DNA of 64,000 bases from Clostridium fungisolvens (GCF_014193895.1 NZ_BLZR01000001.1:248001-312000), one strand, 5' to 3'; counted from the stretch's first letter, positions 35,805 to 44,569 are shown. A program made the numbers and translations. Notes: generated from the sequence alone by a model not told the origin.

Positions 35805-36467
35805 TTATTGACCTTCAGGTACATAATCGTAAGGTGCCTTAGTATTTAAGAAGTAACCGCTTCTGACTTCTGCTGACCAGTTTTGAAGCATTTCTTTCCA
35901 TTCAGTACTCTTAAAGAAATAATCTACACCTTGAGATGAATCCCAAACCATAGTACGGAAAGGAATTATACCTCCAGATTCATACACATCTTGTCCAGAA
36001 ACTAAAGCTTCAGTTATAAAAAGTTGAGGTAAACCATATTGGAAGGCCATAGCTGGTTCGATAAATGAGAAGGTAGAGCCAGTCCAATATTCGGTTCCAA
36101 GATCTTTATCATAAACTGTAGCACCATTTGTTTCGATAACTCTTACTTTCTTTCTTGCAAGATTCAAAGTTACCATACCATAGCTAGAGTAAATCATTCT
36201 TCTTATACTTGTCATTGTTGTTTCTGGATATTGTTCAGTATTTGGAAGTGTCCTAGGAAACAGCAATTCTTTTTTTAATTCTTCCATAAGTCTTAATAAA
36301 AAGCTTATTTGAAGGTTGTTCATAGTATTGCTAGTAGGATGACTTAAAAATACAGGTATTTTATAAAATCTATTTGTCTTAGCAACGAAAGCTGGATCTG
36401 GAATGACTGTAGCTTTAGATTCTAATTGTTCTTCGGGAAGATCTAAAATGAATTTAGGGCTTGCCAT
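35805..36467 (-). CDS. Unrecognised cytosolic protein, possibly Rossmann/TIR-like nucleotide-binding fold
   Basis: A 220-residue soluble protein that I do not recognise with certainty. The order of segments resembles small Rossmann-like nucleotide enzymes (nucleoside deoxyribosyltransferase, LOG or TIR-like). These are KIPVFLSHPTS near the N-terminus, MIYSSYGMVTLNLARKKVRVIE in the middle and FSFIEPAMAFQYGLPQLFITE, where a Glu in an IEPAMA-type motif often lies in the active site. This is pattern resemblance only. The ATG at 36467 follows GAGGTG; a GTG at 36479 belongs to that site. It is monocistronic, with a 268-base AT-rich gap to the divergent radical SAM gene. Confidence 0.75.
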   Translation of the reverse strand: MASPKFILDLPEEQLESKATVIPDPAFVAKTNRFYKIPVFLSHPTSNTMNNLQISFLLRLMEELKKELLFPRTLPNTEQYPETTMTSIRRMIYSSYGMVTLNLARKKVRVIETNGATVYDKDLGTEYWTGSTFSFIEPAMAFQYGLPQLFITEALVSGQDVYESGGIIPFRTMVWDSSQGVDYFFKSTEWKEMLQNWSAEVRSGYFLNTKAPYDYVPEGQ

Positions 36468-36735
36468 ATTATAAATCACCTCTATATATTATATGAAGAA
36501 ATCTATATAGGTGAATTATTTGATAATAAAACATATTATTAAAATTCTTTCACTGGTTTATTGTTACCTTACCTAATTTCGAAATAGCATATCTTAGCTT
36601 AAGTATTAATTTCAACGTCACATTTATGACATATAAAGCATATATAATAAAGCATGTTGTGATTAGCACAATACAATTGTATACTGTTTATTAAAAGTGT
36701 TATTAAGAATATAAAAATAAGGGGTTTTAGGGAAT

Positions 36736-37821
36736 ATGAATGGTGGGTTTAACATAGCAGAATATATGAGTGGTGGAATAGAGAATATAATCAATAATAT
36801 AATAAAAGCATCTTTAAAAAATCCAAGAGAAACGGCGTTCATGGTAAAATACATGCTGGCTAGTAAGGAAGCAAAGAAGAAAAGAGATGCATTTCAAGAG
36901 AATGGTCAAGATGTGCCTTCATTTTTAATCTCAAGTATAACTAGTACTTGTAACCTATTTTGTAAGGGGTGTTATGCTAGAGCAAATAAAGCTTGTGGAG
37001 AAGGCTTAGAATTAAATCAAATGTCAGCACAAAGATGGGGAGAAATTTTCGAGGAAGCAAAGGAGTTAGGAATTCCATTTATATTACTTGCTGGTGGAGA
37101 ACCACTTATGAGAAGAGAAGTAGTTGAAAAAGCTGCTAAAGTAAAAGAAATAATGTTCCCTATATTTACAAATGGTACAATGCTTGATGAAGCTTATATA
37201 AGTCTCTTAGATAAGAATAGAAATCTAGTACCAATTCTAAGTATTGAAGGAGACAGAAATCAGACCGATGATAGACGTGGTCAAGGAACCTATGACACTC
37301 TAATGAAGGTAATGGATAGCTTAAAGAAAAAAGGTATATTATATGGTGCATCCGTTACCGTAACCACTGAAAATATAAATACAGTTACAAGTAAAGAGTT
37401 TTTTGATAAACTGTATGAAAAGGGCTGTAGAGCAATGGTTTTCGTGGAATATGTACCAGTTACAGAAGCTACTAAAAATATTGCTCCAACGGATAAAGAG
37501 CGTGATATTCTTGAAGCTAAGCAGGCAAAGCTTAGAGAAATGTACGAAGATGCTATCTTCTTATCTTTCCCTGGAGATGAAAAATATACAGGTGGATGCC
37601 TTGCTGCAGGTAGAGGATTCTTTCATATAAATACAAATGGCGGAGCAGAACCATGTCCATTTTCTCCTTTTTCAGATATGAATTTAAAAAATTGTACTTT
37701 GCTAGAGGCACTTAAATCTCCACTATTTCAAAAGCTTAAGGAATATGAAATACTTTCAGGAGAGCATAGTGGGGGATGTGTATTATTCGAAAAAGAAGAT
37801 GAAGTTAAGAAGTTATTATAG
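36736..37821 (+). CDS. Radical SAM protein
   Basis: A 361-residue iron-sulfur enzyme. The cluster motif is CNLFCKGC (C72, C76, C79), which is CX3CX2C, followed by LAGGEPLMR for SAM binding. The C-terminus has further cysteines (GGCLAAG, EPCPFSPFSD, GGCVLF), suggesting a SPASM/Twitch-like extension with an extra cluster. These enzymes start radical reactions such as peptide modification, but no precursor peptide is visible next to it. The N-terminal 60 residues (NIAEYMSGGIENIINNIIKA) are helical. TAGGG before the ATG is a weak ribosome binding site. Confidence 0.88.
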   Translation: MNGGFNIAEYMSGGIENIINNIIKASLKNPRETAFMVKYMLASKEAKKKRDAFQENGQDVPSFLISSITSTCNLFCKGCYARANKACGEGLELNQMSAQRWGEIFEEAKELGIPFILLAGGEPLMRREVVEKAAKVKEIMFPIFTNGTMLDEAYISLLDKNRNLVPILSIEGDRNQTDDRRGQGTYDTLMKVMDSLKKKGILYGASVTVTTENINTVTSKEFFDKLYEKGCRAMVFVEYVPVTEATKNIAPTDKERDILEAKQAKLREMYEDAIFLSFPGDEKYTGGCLAAGRGFFHINTNGGAEPCPFSPFSDMNLKNCTLLEALKSPLFQKLKEYEILSGEHSGGCVLFEKEDEVKKLL

Positions 37822-37847
37822 ATAAACTACTTCGTATTAGAATTTAT

Positions 37848-37887
37848 CCCAATAAAGATTTTTAGAACCATGGAAATCTTTATTGGG
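37848..37887 (+). terminator. Strong hairpin after the radical SAM gene
   Basis: A perfect 14-bp stem, CCCAATAAAGATTT / AAATCTTTATTGGG, with a 12-nt loop but no clear T-run afterwards. It could be a terminator or an RNA-stabilising end. Confidence 0.6.
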
Positions 37888-37950
37888 AGTCCAATCAATT
37901 CGGTGGAATAGATAATTGAATAATTTAGACTTTTATATAAAGATATGTTA

Positions 37951-38055
37951 TAAAGGTTTCCTGTGTTGAAACATAATTTATACATACTTGAAAAATCTCG
38001 GCCTCTGGAGATTTCCGGGCATGTATAAATTAATAGTTGAGCTAAGAACCCTATA
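37951..38055. repeat. Palindromic intergenic repeat, family B copy 2
   Basis: About 105 bp. The central hairpin AAATCTCGGCCTCTGGAGATTT is flanked by TAATTTATACAT...ATGTATAAATTA arms. AATTAATAGTTGAGCTA, also in B1, lies in the right arm. It lies between the radical SAM gene and the two-component system, ending 123 bases before the latter. Confidence 0.85.
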
Positions 38056-38177
38056 GATGGGGAACTCTATAATTAAAAATAAATTTAGGCTTAGAGTTGT
38101 CCATTTCTGTATATAAAACTGTTGATAAAATATACAAATAACAATAGGAACTGTGGATAATATTATGGAGGAAGCAT

Positions 38178-38852
38178 ATGTTTCGCATACTGGTGGTAGA
38201 AGATAATAAAAACATAAGAAAGCTAATGGCTGTAAAGCTTGAACAAGCTGGATATGAGGCTTACCAGGCTGAAGATGGTGAAAAAGCACTGGAGATAATG
38301 GACAGTGTTCATATAGATCTTATTATAAGTGATATCATGATGCCAAGACTTGATGGATACGAACTTACCAAGACCTTGAGAGAGGCTGATTATAATATAC
38401 CTATACTTATGGTGACCGCCAAGGATAGTTTTGAAGATAAGGAAAAAGGATTCCTTGTAGGAACTGATGATTATATGGTAAAACCTATAGATATGAATGA
38501 GATGCTTTTAAGGGTTTCAGCACTTTTAAGAAGAGCTAAGATATCCACTGAGAGAAAGATAATACTTGGAGATATAAGTCTAAACTATGATAGCCTAACA
38601 GTAACTACAACAGAGGAGACTATAGAACTTCCTAAAAAAGAATTCTATTTATTGTTCAAGCTTTTAAGTTATCCTAATAAGATATTTACTAGGCAGCAGC
38701 TTATGGACGAGATATGGGGGATGGATATAGACATAGATGAACGTACTGTGGATAGCCATATTAAGAAGCTACGTAAAAAGTTTGATTATCTAGAGGAATT
38801 CAGAATCATCACCATACGTGGATTGGGGTATAAGGTGGAAAAGTATATATGA
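38178..38852 (+). CDS. OmpR-family response regulator
   Basis: A 224-residue DNA-binding response regulator. The receiver domain has D52 in IISDIMMPRLDGYEL plus VTAKD and VKPID. The C-terminal winged helix starts near residue 130 (EIWGMDIDIDERTVDSHIKKLRKK). It would activate or repress genes after phosphorylation by the kinase encoded next, whose ATG overlaps its stop (ATGA). GGAGGAAGC precedes the ATG. The target genes are unknown. The pair lacks the BceAB- or VanS-type neighbours that often reveal function. Confidence 0.93.
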   Translation: MFRILVVEDNKNIRKLMAVKLEQAGYEAYQAEDGEKALEIMDSVHIDLIISDIMMPRLDGYELTKTLREADYNIPILMVTAKDSFEDKEKGFLVGTDDYMVKPIDMNEMLLRVSALLRRAKISTERKIILGDISLNYDSLTVTTTEETIELPKKEFYLLFKLLSYPNKIFTRQQLMDEIWGMDIDIDERTVDSHIKKLRKKFDYLEEFRIITIRGLGYKVEKYI

Positions 38853-39892
38853 AGAAGATATCCAAATCAATAAGAACTAAATTTACCTTGATTTTTATAG
38901 GCATACTAAGTTTTTCATGTGCGTCATCTCTAATTATTTCCTTAGCAATAAGCCGTATTTTAAAATTGCTTGATATTAATTTTTATAGCCATGGACAGAA
39001 TATAACTCAAAATGTTATTTTAATAATTACTTTACATATATGCGTATTAATTGGCTCTATTACTGTGTTCTTTGTGACAAAACGCATAGTTAAGCCAATA
39101 AAACAGTTTAGTGATAGTACTAAGGAGATTGGAAAAGGTAATTTTGATATACAAATAGATTATAAAAGCCATGATGAGATAGGTGTTCTGGCAGATAATT
39201 TTAATAAGATGGTACAAGAACTTAAAAGTATGGAGTACTTAAGGAAAGATTTTATGAGTAGTGTATCTCATGAATTTAAGACGCCAATAGCCTCAATTCA
39301 AGGTTTTGTAGAAATATTAAAGGATAAGAACTTACCAAAGGAAAGCTTTGATGAATACACTGACATTATTATAGAAGAAACAAAAAGACTTAATAATTTA
39401 TGTTCTAATATGCTTAGACTTTCACGACTGGACAATCAAATAATTCAAAATGAAGCAAAAGTATTTTCTCTAGATGAACAGATAAGAAAAACTCTTCTTT
39501 TATTAGAGGAGCAATGGAGTAAGAAGAATCTAGATCTAAACCTTAACTTAGAAAAGGTTACCTATAGTGGAGATGAGGAGCTTATGCAGCAGGTATGGGT
39601 GAATCTAATTGGGAATGCTATAAAGTTTTCAAATGATCAAGGATGCATAGATATATCACTCAAAAAAGATAAGCAGAACATAATAATTACAATAAAGGAT
39701 AATGGAATAGGTATATCTGAAGAATCTAAGAGTAGAATATATGAAAAGTTCTATCAAGGAGATGCTTCAAGAGCATCAGAAGGAAATGGTCTGGGGCTTG
39801 CAATTGTAAAACGTATTATAGAGATATGTAATGGTGATATAACCTTTGAAAGCAAGGCTGGTGACGGCACTGTTTTTAAGGTTACTTTATAA
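38849..39892 (+). CDS. Sensor histidine kinase (HAMP-HisKA-HATPase)
   Basis: A 347-residue membrane kinase. Two helices (about 10-35 and 55-78) enclose a short extracytoplasmic loop of about 20 residues, so it may sense within the membrane. HAMP spans about 78-130, HisKA has H141 in SVSHEFKTPIASI, and the ATPase domain has N, GIGIS and GNGLGLAI motifs. It partners the response regulator through a four-base overlap. A family C repeat and terminator follow within 10 bases of its stop. Confidence 0.93.
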   Translation: MKKISKSIRTKFTLIFIGILSFSCASSLIISLAISRILKLLDINFYSHGQNITQNVILIITLHICVLIGSITVFFVTKRIVKPIKQFSDSTKEIGKGNFDIQIDYKSHDEIGVLADNFNKMVQELKSMEYLRKDFMSSVSHEFKTPIASIQGFVEILKDKNLPKESFDEYTDIIIEETKRLNNLCSNMLRLSRLDNQIIQNEAKVFSLDEQIRKTLLLLEEQWSKKNLDLNLNLEKVTYSGDEELMQQVWVNLIGNAIKFSNDQGCIDISLKKDKQNIIITIKDNGIGISEESKSRIYEKFYQGDASRASEGNGLGLAIVKRIIEICNGDITFESKAGDGTVFKVTL

Positions 39893-39899
39893 AAAAAAC

Positions 39900-39957
39900 A
39901 AAACTTGTTCGCCTGCCAGATTTACTCATATGTATTCGGAAAGTCAGAAGTGTAAAA
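39900..39957. repeat. Intergenic repeat, family C copy 1
   Basis: AAAACTTGTTCGCCTGCCAG is identical to 48504-48523, and the following TTTACTCATATGTATTCGG is a diverged version of that copy. It leads directly into a terminator. Confidence 0.75.
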
Positions 39958-39990
39958 AATCGCTAAAAAGATAGCTTTGGCGATTTTTTT
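39954..39990 (+). terminator. Intrinsic terminator of the two-component operon
   Basis: Stem AAAAATCGC / GCGATTTTT with an inner CTAAAAAGATAG element, then Ts. It abuts repeat C1. Confidence 0.85.
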
Positions 39991-40067
39991 ATTTGCTATA
40001 ATATGTAATAATTAAATTAATATATTATTTATATTTAATGTGGGAATAATATTACTTAGGAGTTGAT

Positions 40068-40805
40068 ATGATGTTTAACAACATAGATGATAAGAAAAAG
40101 CTGTTAGATAGTAAAAGACCTTTAAATATATCAGAGTTAAATAACTTAAAAAAGTATTTTGATGTTGAGTTAACATATAATTCTAATGCAATAGAAGGTA
40201 ATACGTTAACTATAACAGAAACAAAGGTAATCCTTGAAGATGGTCTTACTATAGGTAAAGGAAAAAGCTTAAGGGAGCACCTTGAAGTTATCAATCATAA
40301 AGAAGCCATAGACTATATTGAAGATATAGTGAGTAAAAATATAGATATTTCAGAAAGAGTTATAAAAGACTTACATTATATAATACTAAAAAGTATAGAT
40401 AATAAAAATGCAGGTGAATATAGACAAAGTAATGTATTAATAAGCGGTAGTAAACATAGACCAGTTGAGCATTTTTTAGTTAAAGAAAAAATGAGTGAAT
40501 TATTGGATTGGTATAATAACAATAAGATTGTACTTCATCCGATTGAGCTTGCTGCAGAATTTCACTTTAGATATGTTTATATCCATCCGTTTATAGATGG
40601 TAATGGAAGAACTGCAAGACTTTTAATGAATTTAATATTAATGAGAAATGGTTATCCAATAAGTATTATAAAGACTGAAAATAGAGATGAATACATGAAG
40701 TCACTAGAAATTGCTAGTACAGAAGGAAACTTGAATGATTTTATAGATATAGTTAAAAATGCAGTAGATAAAAGTTTAGAGCTTTATTTGTATATTTTAA
40801 ACTAA
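40068..40805 (+). CDS. Fic-family protein with N-terminal self-inhibitory motif
   Basis: A 245-residue protein with the full Fic active-site motif HPFIDGNGRTAR (H173 onward). Fic enzymes usually attach AMP to Ser, Thr or Tyr of a target protein. The N-terminal motif SNAIEG (S39-G44) matches the inhibitory helix signature [S/T]xxxE[G/N]. There E43 would reach the second motif Arg and block ATP, so this is a self-inhibited (class II) Fic. No antitoxin partner is adjacent, which fits an inhibitor built into the same chain. TAGGAGTTGAT precedes ATG codons at 40068 and 40071, and either may be used. Targets are unknown. Confidence 0.92.
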   Translation: MMFNNIDDKKKLLDSKRPLNISELNNLKKYFDVELTYNSNAIEGNTLTITETKVILEDGLTIGKGKSLREHLEVINHKEAIDYIEDIVSKNIDISERVIKDLHYIILKSIDNKNAGEYRQSNVLISGSKHRPVEHFLVKEKMSELLDWYNNNKIVLHPIELAAEFHFRYVYIHPFIDGNGRTARLLMNLILMRNGYPISIIKTENRDEYMKSLEIASTEGNLNDFIDIVKNAVDKSLELYLYILN

Positions 40806-40814
40806 TAGTATGCT

Positions 40815-40903
40815 GAAATTAATTGATTATTCATCCGAAAAAATCATTTAATTCTAATAGCTCGCCTATATAGCATCTACTGTATGTATAATCCATTAAT
40901 TTC
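40815..40903. repeat. Palindromic intergenic repeat, family D copy 3 (inverted)
   Basis: 89 bp with 16-bp terminal inverted repeats, GAAATTAATTGATTAT / ATAATCCATTAATTTC, differing at one position. It contains the reverse complement of AGATGCTATAT and of the 20-base segment shared with D2. It starts 10 bases after the Fic stop codon. Confidence 0.85.
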
Positions 40904-41035
40904 AATAACTTTATTAAACGTAACTTTAATGAAAGCTGATGATAATAAAGTGATATTAAGATAAAAGATAAGCTTCATGGATTTAAAAAATAGATAAATT
41001 GATGGCCAAAATTAAATGAGAGGAGAGATGATTAT

Positions 41036-42001
41036 ATGAAAGTAAGGTTTGGTATTATAGGGCTTGGAAATATAGCTGCAAGGTTTGCAAAGGTTTTAAA
41101 TATGGCTCAAGGGGTAGAGCTAAATTCAGTTGCAGCTTTAGATATGGGACGAGCTGAGAGATTTAAAGAAAGTTTTGGTGCAAAGAAAGCTTATGATAAA
41201 TATATTGATTTGATAAAAGATGGAGAGGTAGATGTAATTTATATAGCACAAACTCATAATTTTCATTTTGATATGGTGAAGCTTTGTTTGAATAACAATA
41301 AGCCTGTAATATGTGAAAAACCACTGGTTACAAATAAAAAAGATGCAGAAGAATTAGTTAAGCTTGCGAGGGAGAACAATGTGCTTTTAATGGAAGCGAT
41401 GTGGTCAAGGTGTATTCCTACTACTCAAAAGGTTAAGCAGTGGGTGAAAGAAGGTAAGATTGGAGAAGTTAAGCTAATAAATGCTTCTTTTGCTTTTAAC
41501 TTTCCTTTTGATCCAGAACACAGATTGTATAATCCTAAGTTAGCAGGTGGAAGTCTATATGATGTAGGGGTGTACCCTATAGAGTTTGCAACAGGTATAT
41601 TAGAGGAGAAACCTACTGTTGTAAACAGTGTAGGTACCATCAGTAAGTCTGGTGTTGATGATTTCGTAGTGATGAACATGAAGTTTAATAGTGGTGCCTT
41701 AGCTTCCTTAAGCTGTGGCTTTACTGCTGATACTAATAGAGATGCACATATATATGGTTCGGATGGACAGATAGTAGTTTATGATTTTCTAGGACCAAGA
41801 AGATGTGAATTGTATGATAGACAAAATAATTTAATAGAAGTTTTTGAGGAAAGCTTTGAAGATGGCTTTATATATCAGATTAATCATTTTGTTGAGTTAT
41901 ATATGAATAATAAAATAGAGAGTGATATAATACCACTTCAAGATACTATTGACTGCGCAGAAATTTTTGATACAGTTCTATCTCAATGTGGAGTTAAGTA
42001 A
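41036..42001 (+). CDS. Gfo/Idh/MocA-family NAD(P)-dependent oxidoreductase
   Basis: A 321-residue soluble enzyme. The Rossmann motif GIIGLGNIAARFA is at the N-terminus, CEKPL near residue 96 carries the family Lys, and GGSLYDVGVYPI near residue 180 matches the dihydrodiol dehydrogenase-like subgroup. Such enzymes oxidise or reduce hydroxyl groups of sugars, inositols or related polyols; the substrate is unknown. GAGAGGAGAGATG precedes the ATG. It is monocistronic, with a terminator at 42088. Confidence 0.9.
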   Translation: MKVRFGIIGLGNIAARFAKVLNMAQGVELNSVAALDMGRAERFKESFGAKKAYDKYIDLIKDGEVDVIYIAQTHNFHFDMVKLCLNNNKPVICEKPLVTNKKDAEELVKLARENNVLLMEAMWSRCIPTTQKVKQWVKEGKIGEVKLINASFAFNFPFDPEHRLYNPKLAGGSLYDVGVYPIEFATGILEEKPTVVNSVGTISKSGVDDFVVMNMKFNSGALASLSCGFTADTNRDAHIYGSDGQIVVYDFLGPRRCELYDRQNNLIEVFEESFEDGFIYQINHFVELYMNNKIESDIIPLQDTIDCAEIFDTVLSQCGVK

Positions 42002-42087
42002 GTTCGTCACAGAGATGTATTGAAATTAAGGGGACACTACAGTCAATACCTTATTAATCAATAGTTTTTCAGCGTAATACAAAAACA

Positions 42088-42132
42088 AAAAGTACTCATA
42101 CAGTTAGAAATAAATTGTGTGAGTATTTTTTT
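42088..42132 (+). terminator. Intrinsic terminator of the oxidoreductase gene
   Basis: Stem AAAAGTACTCATACA / TTGTGTGAGTATTTTTTT with an 11-nt loop. From here to 42377 I see no other feature. Confidence 0.85.
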
Positions 42133-42377
42133 ATTCCTATATGAAAAAAGTGATAAGTTTATAAAAGGTTAAAAACTAAACCAGGAGGCAATGGGATAAG
42201 ATATTAATAAATAAAGCGATAAATGTATATAATTCATATATATAGAAGATGTATCATAAGTAACATTACTTAAAGGATTGTATATTATTGAAGCTTGTGT
42301 TGAAATTTAACCTAGAGAAAGAAAATTAAGCAATGTACAGTGAGTGCATGAGATATATAAGAAAGGATGGATGTATT

Positions 42378-42989
42378 ATGAAACGAGTAACAAAAGTTGC
42401 CTGGTCAACAATAATAATAGTTATAATTGTGCTTATAGGGGTAGGGTTATTCCTTATAAAGCCTGAAAAGGAAGTACAATATTTTGATGCAAGTAAGATA
42501 AACTCAGCGGATACTACTTTATTTACAAACAAGGATATCGACCTTAAGACCTTCACTTTAAATGTAAACATTGATGAAAACAAATTAAACACCCTCATCG
42601 CAACAAACAGTGATGTTCAAGATTTTAAAGCAGAGATAGCAGATGGGAAAATTATATTTTATAAGAAAGTGCAACTTATAGGGATGCTTAATACTCAATA
42701 TAAAATGGTGTTTAGTTTAAGAACAGAAAATAACAATATAGCTATGCTGCTTGAAAATGCTTATATAGGGAAAATTAAAATAGCAAATGCCACTGTAATG
42801 CAAGAACTGAAGAAAAATGAAAATCAATCCATGTCAGTGGATGAAGCTCAGAATAAGATAACGGTAAAACTTCAAAATGTTAAAGTTTCAGATGCAAAGA
42901 TTGAAGGCAATATAATAAAGATAAAAGTGGATTTTAGCAAATATCTAAAAAATGGATTAGGATTTATAAAAGATTTGTTTAATAAATAG
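42378..42989 (+). CDS. Membrane-anchored extracytoplasmic protein, 203 aa (possibly YpmS-like)
   Basis: A short Lys/Arg start (MKRVTKVAW), one helix (about 9-28, STIIIVIIVLIGVGLFLI), then an extracytoplasmic domain with alternating beta strands (IDENKLNTLIAT, DGKIIFYKKVQLIGM, QNKITVKLQNVKVSDAKIEG). The layout resembles YpmS/DUF2140-type proteins, but this is not certain. The ATG at 42378 follows GAAAGGATGG at reasonable spacing; the 15 extra residues of a longer frame from 42333 lack a site. Confidence 0.7.
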   Translation: MKRVTKVAWSTIIIVIIVLIGVGLFLIKPEKEVQYFDASKINSADTTLFTNKDIDLKTFTLNVNIDENKLNTLIATNSDVQDFKAEIADGKIIFYKKVQLIGMLNTQYKMVFSLRTENNNIAMLLENAYIGKIKIANATVMQELKKNENQSMSVDEAQNKITVKLQNVKVSDAKIEGNIIKIKVDFSKYLKNGLGFIKDLFNK

Positions 42990-43068
42990 CAAACTTTCAA
43001 ATTATTAACATTATTTTGCGTTTTCTAGTGATTTTTTGTTAAAAAGTATTATAATTATAGATATATGA

Positions 43069-43159
43069 GGTTTCAACTTTAACTTTTAGTTTATATGTGT
43101 TGGAAAATTCGGGTGTATTATTTTCGAGCAAGTATAAAATAAGTTTCAGTAGAGAAACC
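43069..43159. repeat. Palindromic intergenic repeat, family B copy 4 (diverged)
   Basis: 91 bp bounded by GGTTTC and GAAACC. The interior, GTTTATATGTGTTGG...CGAGCAAGTATAAAAT, pairs with itself imperfectly and resembles the B1 arms in opposite order. It lies 41 bases upstream of the HTH-TPR regulator start. Confidence 0.6.
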
Positions 43160-43200
43160 ATTTTGTGATTTAAGCAATAAAAGGGGCAGGGGTGATTGGT

Positions 43201-44487
43201 TTGAATTTTTATAGTCCTAGTGAAAAAATAAGACTAATGAGAAAAAGGTTTAGAATTAACCAAGCTGAGATTGAAGGAGTCAATATGACAAGAGCCTTCA
43301 TAAGCATGATGGAAAGCGGAAAAAGAAATGTAAGCAAAGCAAGTTCCAAGGCTTTAGCTGAAAAGTTTAATGAAATAGGAAGAAGAATTTCTGTCAATCT
43401 AGACTTAGATGATGAATACTTTTCAAGGCAACCAGATGAGGATGCGAGGTTTTATTGTGAAGAAGAGTTACATAAAGACAATGATCATAAAAAACTTGAA
43501 GAGCTTGCAAACATAGCTAAGCAATTCAAGTTAGATGATTTATTGGCTAGAATATATAAAATAGACGGTGATAAGTATTTTGCAGAGAAAGAATATACTA
43601 AAGCATTTATGAGTTTAAGCAATGCTCTTGGTAAATATAAAGAACTTAAAGATGATAAGGATCAGGTCGTTATTTACAATAGTATGGGAACTTGTAAAAC
43701 TAGAATGAATGAGTATGAGGAAGCAATATTTTATTACAAACAAGCCATAAGCTATGCTTTACAAGAAAATGATGATACAACTTTTTTAAAGGCCATGAAT
43801 AATTTATCATTATCTTACTATCACACTAAGCAATATGATAAGTGCATAAATACCATAGATGAAAATATACTCAATAGTAATAAAGGTAGTGAAATAAACA
43901 GAGGAATTATCATACAAGCAATGGTTACTAAAGCGGTTAGCCTATATGATTTAGGAAGAAAAGAAGAGGCGGTTAAAGAGTATTTTAGTATAATTGAAGA
44001 AATCAAAGATGAAGATGAAGAGCTGTTATCTGTTTTGTATAATAATATAAGTAAATATTATCTTGAAACTAACGATTTTCAGCAAGGATTGAAATATGTT
44101 ACTGAAGCACAAAGGCTTAAAAGCAAGGTAAGTAAGCATACACTACCTAATACAATAAACACTAAGGGACAAGTGTTTTTTAAACAGGGATTTTATGATG
44201 AAAGCATAATGCTGTTTGAATTGGCTATAGACATTGCTGAGGAATATAAAAAGTTTGATATGCTTTTAGAAAATTATAAAGATTTAGTGAAGGTTTATGA
44301 ATCAACAAATGATCTGGATAAAGTAAAGATTGCTATGGAAAGCTTTCTAAACACTTTAGAGCAATATGATATTGAGATGGGTAAGAGTTATGCTCTATAT
44401 AAATTAGCAGAAGTATCTGCAAAACAAGGAGATAGTATCAAATCTATTGAATTTTTAAATAAGTTGGAACCATTCCTTGGAAAATAA
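43201..44487 (+). CDS. HTH-TPR transcriptional regulator, probable RRNPP peptide receptor
   Basis: A 428-residue protein. The N-terminal XRE-type helix-turn-helix (1-62; EKIRLMRKRFRINQAEIEG, FISMMESGKRN) is followed by about 340 residues of TPR-like helical repeats (NSMGTCKTRMNEYEEAIFYYKQAI, NNLSLSYYHTKQYDKCI, NTKGQVFFKQGFYDESIMLFELAI). This is the architecture of RRNPP regulators (PlcR, NprR, Rgg, clostridial Qsr), which bind secreted then re-imported peptides. A 47-codon exported-peptide gene lies 82 bases downstream on the same strand, as expected for such a pair. TTG at 43201 follows GGGGTGA with proper spacing; the GTG at 43192 is inside that site. The peptide gene has the same leader (ggggtgattgg). 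Confidence 0.88.
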   Translation: MNFYSPSEKIRLMRKRFRINQAEIEGVNMTRAFISMMESGKRNVSKASSKALAEKFNEIGRRISVNLDLDDEYFSRQPDEDARFYCEEELHKDNDHKKLEELANIAKQFKLDDLLARIYKIDGDKYFAEKEYTKAFMSLSNALGKYKELKDDKDQVVIYNSMGTCKTRMNEYEEAIFYYKQAISYALQENDDTTFLKAMNNLSLSYYHTKQYDKCINTIDENILNSNKGSEINRGIIIQAMVTKAVSLYDLGRKEEAVKEYFSIIEEIKDEDEELLSVLYNNISKYYLETNDFQQGLKYVTEAQRLKSKVSKHTLPNTINTKGQVFFKQGFYDESIMLFELAIDIAEEYKKFDMLLENYKDLVKVYESTNDLDKVKIAMESFLNTLEQYDIEMGKSYALYKLAEVSAKQGDSIKSIEFLNKLEPFLGK

Positions 44488-44514
44488 ATCAAAAAATATC
44501 AATTAAATAATGTA

Positions 44515-44546
44515 ATGTAAACCATAATATGGTATAATGGTTACAT
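44515..44546 (+). promoter_or_regulatory. Promoter with overlapping inverted repeat ahead of the peptide gene
   Basis: ATGTAAACCAT (44515-44525) and ATGGTTACAT (44537-44546) are inverted repeats differing by one inserted base. They flank TATAAT (44533-44538), a -10 box with no good -35. This suits a regulator-dependent promoter; the HTH-TPR protein encoded just upstream is the obvious candidate. Confidence 0.7.
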
Positions 44547-44569
44547 AGATATTTAAGGGGTGATTGGGA

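Noticed and set aside
37403..37630. Plus-strand frame within the radical SAM gene
   Set aside because: It is an out-of-frame shadow of a gene with clear motifs.
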